Part shown: positions 60,584 through 64,000 of the stretch, in pieces | Position numbering within the stretch: the stretch's first letter is position 1 | Layout of the letters: every line of letters begins with the position of its first letter | Assembly (NCBI RefSeq): GCF_003265345.1 | Contig: NZ_QFWW01000008.1 | Span: forward strand, 434,907 to 498,906 | Length of the DNA stretch: 64,000 nucleotides | Source of the DNA: Lentzea terrae | GTDB lineage: Bacteria; Actinomycetota; Actinomycetes; Mycobacteriales; Pseudonocardiaceae | Reading direction: 5' to 3' | Translations under genes and position numbers: made by a program | Notes under the pieces: generated by a model | Seen by the model: only the letters and a program-made list of their open reading frames with translations | Databases searched by the model: none | What the model was told of the DNA's origin: nothing

Positions 60584-61569
60584 CCTTCGTCCTGCTCGGA
60601 CTCGGCGTGTTCGGGATCGCGACCGGGCTGTTGCTGCGGTTCTACGCCTATCCGGCCCTCGCCAAGATCCCGCACGACCCCAACACGACCGCGGTGGCCC
60701 AGGGCAGCGGCGTCACCGCACTCGTCTACGTGCCGCAGGACGGAGGCCCGGCAAAGCCCGAGATCCGCCGCAACCTCAGCGTGACGTCGAGCACGCGCGT
60801 CTCCGGTAACCTGCGGGCGCCCGAGGCCCAGGCCGCCGGCGGCATGACCGTGTGGAACGAGGCCACCCGTATCAGGGAGGACAAGGACAGGCTGACGCTC
60901 AGCGCGAGCGTGCGTGAGCTGTGCCTGGACCGGTTCACCGCGGAGGCCGTCGCACCCTGCACCACGCAGTACCTCCAGAAGGAGAAGTCGGAGAACGGCA
61001 AGGACACGAAGATCCCCGGCACGCGCGGCCAGGCTCAGTTCCCCGGCCTGAACTTCAAGTTCCCCTTCCAGACCGAGAAGCGGACCTACCCCTGGTACGA
61101 CAGCGGGGTAGGTAAGCCGGTGGACGCCAAGTTCGACGGTGAGGAGACACTGCAGGGCCTGCCGGTGTACCGGTTCAAGCAGTCCGTGCCGGCCACCAAC
61201 GTCGACAGCCGGGACGTGCCCGGCTCGCTGATCGACAGGCCCGAACCGACCGTCTCGGCCAGCTTGTACTACCAGGCGGAAAAGACGCTGTGGGTCGAGC
61301 CGGTCACCGGCGCGCTCATCAAGGTGCGTCAGTCGGTGAAGCAGGAGCTGCGCACCTCGGGCCAGAGCGCGGGTAACGGCACCGCGGTGTTCGACGGAAC
61401 GTTGGAGCTCAACAAGGAGACGGTCGACAACAACGTGCGGGTGGCCGAGGAGAACACGTCCAAGCTGTGGCTGCTCACCGGTCTTCCGGTGATCCTGTGG
61501 ATCGCGGGTGGCCTCCTGCTGGCCGTCGGCCTCGTCCTGCTGCTCGCCGGCCGCCGCCGTACCGCCTAG
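60568..61569 (+). CDS. DUF3068/PorA-family membrane protein
   Basis: A 333-residue protein from TTG 60568 (GAGGAGGACC upstream). N-terminal membrane helix (VLTFVLLGLGVFGIATGLLL), a large extracytoplasmic beta-rich domain (VPQDGGPAKPEIRRNLSVTS, YPWYDSGVGKPVDAKFDGEE) and a C-terminal helix (LLTGLPVILWIAGGLLLAVG) with a basic end RRRTA: a bitopic envelope protein. DUF3068 proteins occur in mycobacteria and relatives. The stop TAG now consists of TA from the target and G from the inserted IS. Confidence 0.9.
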   Translation: MRRVLTFVLLGLGVFGIATGLLLRFYAYPALAKIPHDPNTTAVAQGSGVTALVYVPQDGGPAKPEIRRNLSVTSSTRVSGNLRAPEAQAAGGMTVWNEATRIREDKDRLTLSASVRELCLDRFTAEAVAPCTTQYLQKEKSENGKDTKIPGTRGQAQFPGLNFKFPFQTEKRTYPWYDSGVGKPVDAKFDGEETLQGLPVYRFKQSVPATNVDSRDVPGSLIDRPEPTVSASLYYQAEKTLWVEPVTGALIKVRQSVKQELRTSGQSAGNGTAVFDGTLELNKETVDNNVRVAEENTSKLWLLTGLPVILWIAGGLLLAVGLVLLLAGRRRTA

Positions 61570-61616
61570 GGCCCGTCCTCAAAGCCCGTTCGTCTGACGT
61601 GCTTTGATCTTGTGTC

Positions 61617-62018
61617 GTGGTGCGCAGGCATGAGCTGACTGATGAGCAGTGGCAGGCGTTGCAGCCTTTGTTGCCGGTGTCGGGCGCGAAGGGGCGTCCT
61701 CGTGTGGATGACCGGCGTGTGATCAACGGGATGTTGTTCAAGGCCAAGACCGGGGTGTCGTGGCGTGATCTGCCGGAGCGGTACGGGCCGTGGAAGACGG
61801 TCTACAACCGGTTCTGGCGGTGGTCGCGCAACGGCACCCTCACGATGCTGGTGGCCAAGGTGCGGGTGATCGCGGAGGCGATCGACGAGTTGGACCGGGA
61901 GGTCTCGGTCGACTCCAGCATCGTGCGTGCCCATCAGCACGCGGCCGGCGCCCGCCGCCGTCCGCGTGCTCACACGGGGGGCGAGCGGGTCGTGTGGCGG
62001 GCAGACCGAGCCAGATGA
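61617..62018 (+). CDS. IS5-family transposase, OrfA
   Basis: A 133-residue frame (GTG 61617): LTDEQWQALQPLLPVSGAKG (DUF4096-type N-terminus), RYGPWKTVYNRFWRWSRNG, and VSVDSSIVRAHQHAAGARRR with the first catalytic Asp. In this group OrfA and OrfB are joined by ribosomal frameshift; OrfB is in the +1 frame and overlaps here from 61927 to 62018. Confidence 0.88.
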   Translation: MVRRHELTDEQWQALQPLLPVSGAKGRPRVDDRRVINGMLFKAKTGVSWRDLPERYGPWKTVYNRFWRWSRNGTLTMLVAKVRVIAEAIDELDREVSVDSSIVRAHQHAAGARRRPRAHTGGERVVWRADRAR

Positions 62019-62499
62019 TCATGCTATCGGCCGGTCACGAGGTGGTCTGTCTACCAAGATCCACCTCGCCTGTGATGGACACGGCCGCCCGCTGGCGACG
62101 GTACTGACCGGCGGGAACACCAATGACTGCACCATGTTCGAGGCCGTGCTGGCGGGCGTGTGGTTCCCGCCGGCACGGCCGGGCCGGCTCGCGACGCGGC
62201 CGGCGCGGTTGATCGCGGACAAGGGTTACTCCAGCCGGGCCATCCGCGGTTACCTGCGCCGTCGCGGCATCCGGGCCACCATCCCCGAACGCCGCGACCA
62301 ACGCGACGGCCGAGTCCGTCGAGGCCGGGCTGGTGGCCGCCCACCTCTCTTCGATCCGGTGATCTACAAGCGCCGCAACGTCGTCGAGCGCTGCTTCAAC
62401 CGGCTTAAGCAGTTCCGCGCAATCGCCACCCGATACGACAAGACCGCCCTGTCCTACCAAGCCATGATCGACCTGGCCACCCTCACCTTCTGGCTTTGA
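61927..62499 (+). CDS. IS5-family transposase, OrfB
   Basis: The frame encodes the rest of the DDE core: GRSRGGLSTKIHLACDGHGR, LIADKGYSSRAIRGYLRRRG (second Asp in ADKGY) and NVVERCFNRLKQFRAIATRY (Glu in ERCFNRLK). It lacks its own ribosome site, so expression from OrfA by frameshifting is expected. Confidence 0.88.
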   Translation: MPISTRPAPAAVRVLTRGASGSCGGQTEPDDHAIGRSRGGLSTKIHLACDGHGRPLATVLTGGNTNDCTMFEAVLAGVWFPPARPGRLATRPARLIADKGYSSRAIRGYLRRRGIRATIPERRDQRDGRVRRGRAGGRPPLFDPVIYKRRNVVERCFNRLKQFRAIATRYDKTALSYQAMIDLATLTFWL

Positions 62500-62508
62500 G
62501 GACGGGCC

Positions 62509-63237
62509 CTAGGGCTTTTTCCGCAGGACCAGCACGAGGTTCCAGGACACGACCTCGCGAAACACCGGAACGCGCACGACCCAGGTCGCCCACCACGGGT
62601 GGTACCTGGGAAGTGCGCGTTCCAGTTCTGCCTCCGGGTGGTTCCGTGCCCAACGCAGCGCCGAGCCGACGGACACCGCGAAAAGGCTTTCCCCGTAACG
62701 GTTCTTGGGCTCCTGGCCGTGGTTGTCCCGGAACCGGCGGCGGGCGTAGTGGCCGCCGATGAAGTGCCACGGCGAGGTTTCGTGGCCGCCCCAGGGGGAG
62801 TACCACGGCGTGAACGACAGGAACACCGTCCCGCCGGGCTTCGTCACGCGCACCATCTCGTCGAGCATCGTGCGCGGCTCGTCCACGTGTTCCAGCACGT
62901 TCGACGAATAGCAGATGTCCACTGAGGACGTTCGGACGGGCAATCGCGTGCCACTGGCCCGAATCATCCCTGCGGTGTACTCGCCGCGGGCCGACAGTTC
63001 GCCGACATCGGGATCCAGGCCGACGTAGTAGGCGCCGGCCGCGCGGAACGCGTCGGCGAAGTACCCAGGGCCGCCACCGACGTCGAGCAGACTCCGGCCG
63101 GCGAGGGAGGTGAACTCGGCGACCTGTCGTGCGGAGTCCTCGGCCAGCAACCGGTAGAAGGTGTCCCGGTCGGTCTGCTCGTTGCGGAATGCCTTGAACA
63201 GGCGGATCGACCGGTCCAGCGTCGCCTGGCCCGGCAC
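62509..63237 (-). CDS. SAM-dependent methyltransferase
   Basis: A 242-residue class I methyltransferase from GTG 63237. SAM-binding motif SLLDVGGGPGYFADAFRAAG (about residue 47), acidic partner VGLDPD, and motif VDICYSSNVLEHVDEPRTML (post-II). GTG 63237 lies just after the DUF2613 stop (TAAGGTG), so translation is probably coupled; no independent ribosome site is seen. Given the GT genes opposite, the target may be a glycan or lipid. Its TAG stop is completed by the last base of the inserted IS. Confidence 0.88.
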   Translation of the reverse strand: MPGQATLDRSIRLFKAFRNEQTDRDTFYRLLAEDSARQVAEFTSLAGRSLLDVGGGPGYFADAFRAAGAYYVGLDPDVGELSARGEYTAGMIRASGTRLPVRTSSVDICYSSNVLEHVDEPRTMLDEMVRVTKPGGTVFLSFTPWYSPWGGHETSPWHFIGGHYARRRFRDNHGQEPKNRYGESLFAVSVGSALRWARNHPEAELERALPRYHPWWATWVVRVPVFREVVSWNLVLVLRKKP

Positions 63238-63238
63238 C

Positions 63239-63409
63239 TTACGGCGTGCCGTAGTTGACGGTGTCGGGGTTGGAGTTGTTGGGCGCCGGGGCGTTCTTGA
63301 ACTCGACGCCCTTGTCCGGCGCGAGAGAGTTGACCAGGGCGTACGTTCCGCCACCGGCGAACGCGAGCCCGGCGACGACGGCGATGACGGCACCGATCAA
63401 TGTGCGCAC
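63239..63409 (-). CDS. DUF2613-family small membrane protein
   Basis: A 56-residue protein from GTG 63409, with GAGGAG five bases upstream. One membrane helix (RTLIGAVIAVVAGLAFAGGG) and a polar tail ending NSNPDTVNYGTP. The DUF2613 family occurs in mycolic and related actinobacteria; in Mycobacterium a member lies beside the arabinosyltransferase gene aftD. Here it is between a large membrane protein gene and a methyltransferase gene. Function unknown. Confidence 0.85.
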   Translation of the reverse strand: MRTLIGAVIAVVAGLAFAGGGTYALVNSLAPDKGVEFKNAPAPNNSNPDTVNYGTP

Positions 63410-63411
63410 GC

Positions 63412-64000
63412 TTACTCCTCAGCTGTCCGCGAGTAGCTGGATCGGCTGAATCTACCGGCTGGTAACAGCAGCCACAATAGGCTGTACGCGACAACCGCCA
63501 ATGCACCGAGATCTCCTGCGACAACAGGCAATCGCGGCGCTCCGGCCGGTGGCGGCGCGATCACCCCCGGCACCCGGTAGAGGGTCAGCCACGGCCCGGA
63601 CCACACCTCCCGCAGACCCCTGAGCACACCGCGGTCGACCGAGCCGGGGGTCCCGTGCTCCACCAGCACCCAGCCGATCCCGAACGCGCCGAGATCGTCG
63701 TTGCGGGCCATCGCCCGGCGAATCGTCGCGACCCTGCCGTCTTCCCCGGACACCGGTCTGCCACCGACGTACACGACGTCGTCGATGACGACGGTCCTCG
63801 GCAGGAACCGGGGCGCCGGATCGAGTTGCGTCCGGTCACCGTTCCAGGAGAACCGCCGGAACGCGGACATCGGCAGGGCCAGCACGTCGCCCGCTCCGTC
63901 GTCCGCCGCCAGCACGGTTCGCACGGCACTCCAGTCGGCCGGGTAGTCCACCACCTCCAGGCGCCCCAACCCCGCCCAGGCGAAGTCGGGCATCGTGACG
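63412..64000 (-). CDS. C-terminal part of a large membrane protein, cut by the window edge
   Basis: The minus-strand frame runs open to the right edge; an internal ATG at 63993 is not the start. It has a soluble part (LEVVDYPADWSAVRTVLAAD, LDPAPRFLPRTVVIDDVVYV, GIGWVLVEHGTPG) and a final membrane helix (LGALAVVAYSLLWLLLPAG). Its position beside DUF2613 recalls mycobacterial loci with large envelope arabinosyltransferase-like membrane proteins, but I cannot confirm the family from this end. Confidence 0.7.
   Translation of the reverse strand, partial: VTMPDFAWAGLGRLEVVDYPADWSAVRTVLAADDGAGDVLALPMSAFRRFSWNGDRTQLDPAPRFLPRTVVIDDVVYVGGRPVSGEDGRVATIRRAMARNDDLGAFGIGWVLVEHGTPGSVDRGVLRGLREVWSGPWLTLYRVPGVIAPPPAGAPRLPVVAGDLGALAVVAYSLLWLLLPAGRFSRSSYSRTAEE

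Larger units (their letters stand above)
61569..62509 (+). mobile_element. Complete IS5-family element (IS427-group type)
   Basis: 941 bp bounded by inverted repeats GGGCCCGTCCTCAAAGCC (61569-61586) and its exact complement (62492-62509), with a TA duplication on both sides (61567-61568 and 62510-62511). Two overlapping frames encode the transposase. The intact ends and frames make it the only complete element of the window and probably a recent arrival. Confidence 0.92.

Overview
The window is high-GC actinobacterial DNA. It has GTG and TTG starts, ATGA/GTGA gene overlaps, Tat and lipoprotein signals, WYL-free TetR/LuxR/MmyB-type regulators and families such as DUF4360, DUF5994, DUF3068 and DUF2613. 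This set suggests a soil Pseudonocardiales organism (Lentzea/Saccharothrix-like). That is an inference from family content; no rRNA or marker gene is present.

Layout. 0-16 kb is a plant-polysaccharide region: a ricin-lectin protein (cut by the left edge), a secreted GH95 enzyme with a lectin tail, a dead GH27 alpha-galactosidase, and a CUT1 sugar ABC operon (binding protein, two permeases, GH43). A LacI-type operator core, GTGARCGCTAACA, lies upstream of both the GH27/GH95 block and the ABC operon. Between them are a DUF4360 pair (one dead, one intact) and an NB-ARC/TPR signalling protein with an amyloid-like N-terminal motif. 16-23 kb is rich in gene fragments and IS debris; its intact genes are a double-GNAT protein and an ABC exporter. 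A truncated FtsX-type permease and its ATPase lie beside the exporter. 23-37 kb carries DUF3048, a catalase-ankyrin pair, a protein with four cold-shock domains, N5-carboxyethylornithine synthase, GNAT, DUF5994, a DUF6307-like gene, CspA, a fatty-acid desaturase, an AI-2E transporter and an HPF-like ribosome factor. Two of these genes share a conserved structured 5' leader. 38-46 kb holds a PETase/cutinase-like hydrolase divergent from a LuxR-ATPase regulator, an esterase/TetR pair and an MmyB/SDR pair. 46.7-53.7 kb is an aromatic-degradation cluster (extradiol dioxygenase, FAH hydrolase, acyl-CoA synthetase, DoxX, FAD hydroxylase, probable P450 remnant, ferredoxin, TetR) behind two nested palindromic operators. 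54-58 kb has a dead lectin gene, a ferritin-like/ATP-grasp pair, a truncated tyrosine integrase and a deleted IS3 transposase. 58.5-64 kb is an envelope-glycan locus (GT2, GT4, DUF3068, methyltransferase, DUF2613, membrane protein cut by the right edge). It is interrupted by an intact IS5/IS427-type element placed precisely in the shared CTAG stop of two convergent genes.

The dominant theme is decay. At least eight IS/integrase families are present only as fragments, and their 3' ends form recurring scars (encoding INEYxxxA-stop) at gene-breaking junctions. GH27, GH78, GH127, a cold-shock gene, a transglutaminase, a phosphatase, a thioesterase and a lectin survive only as pieces.
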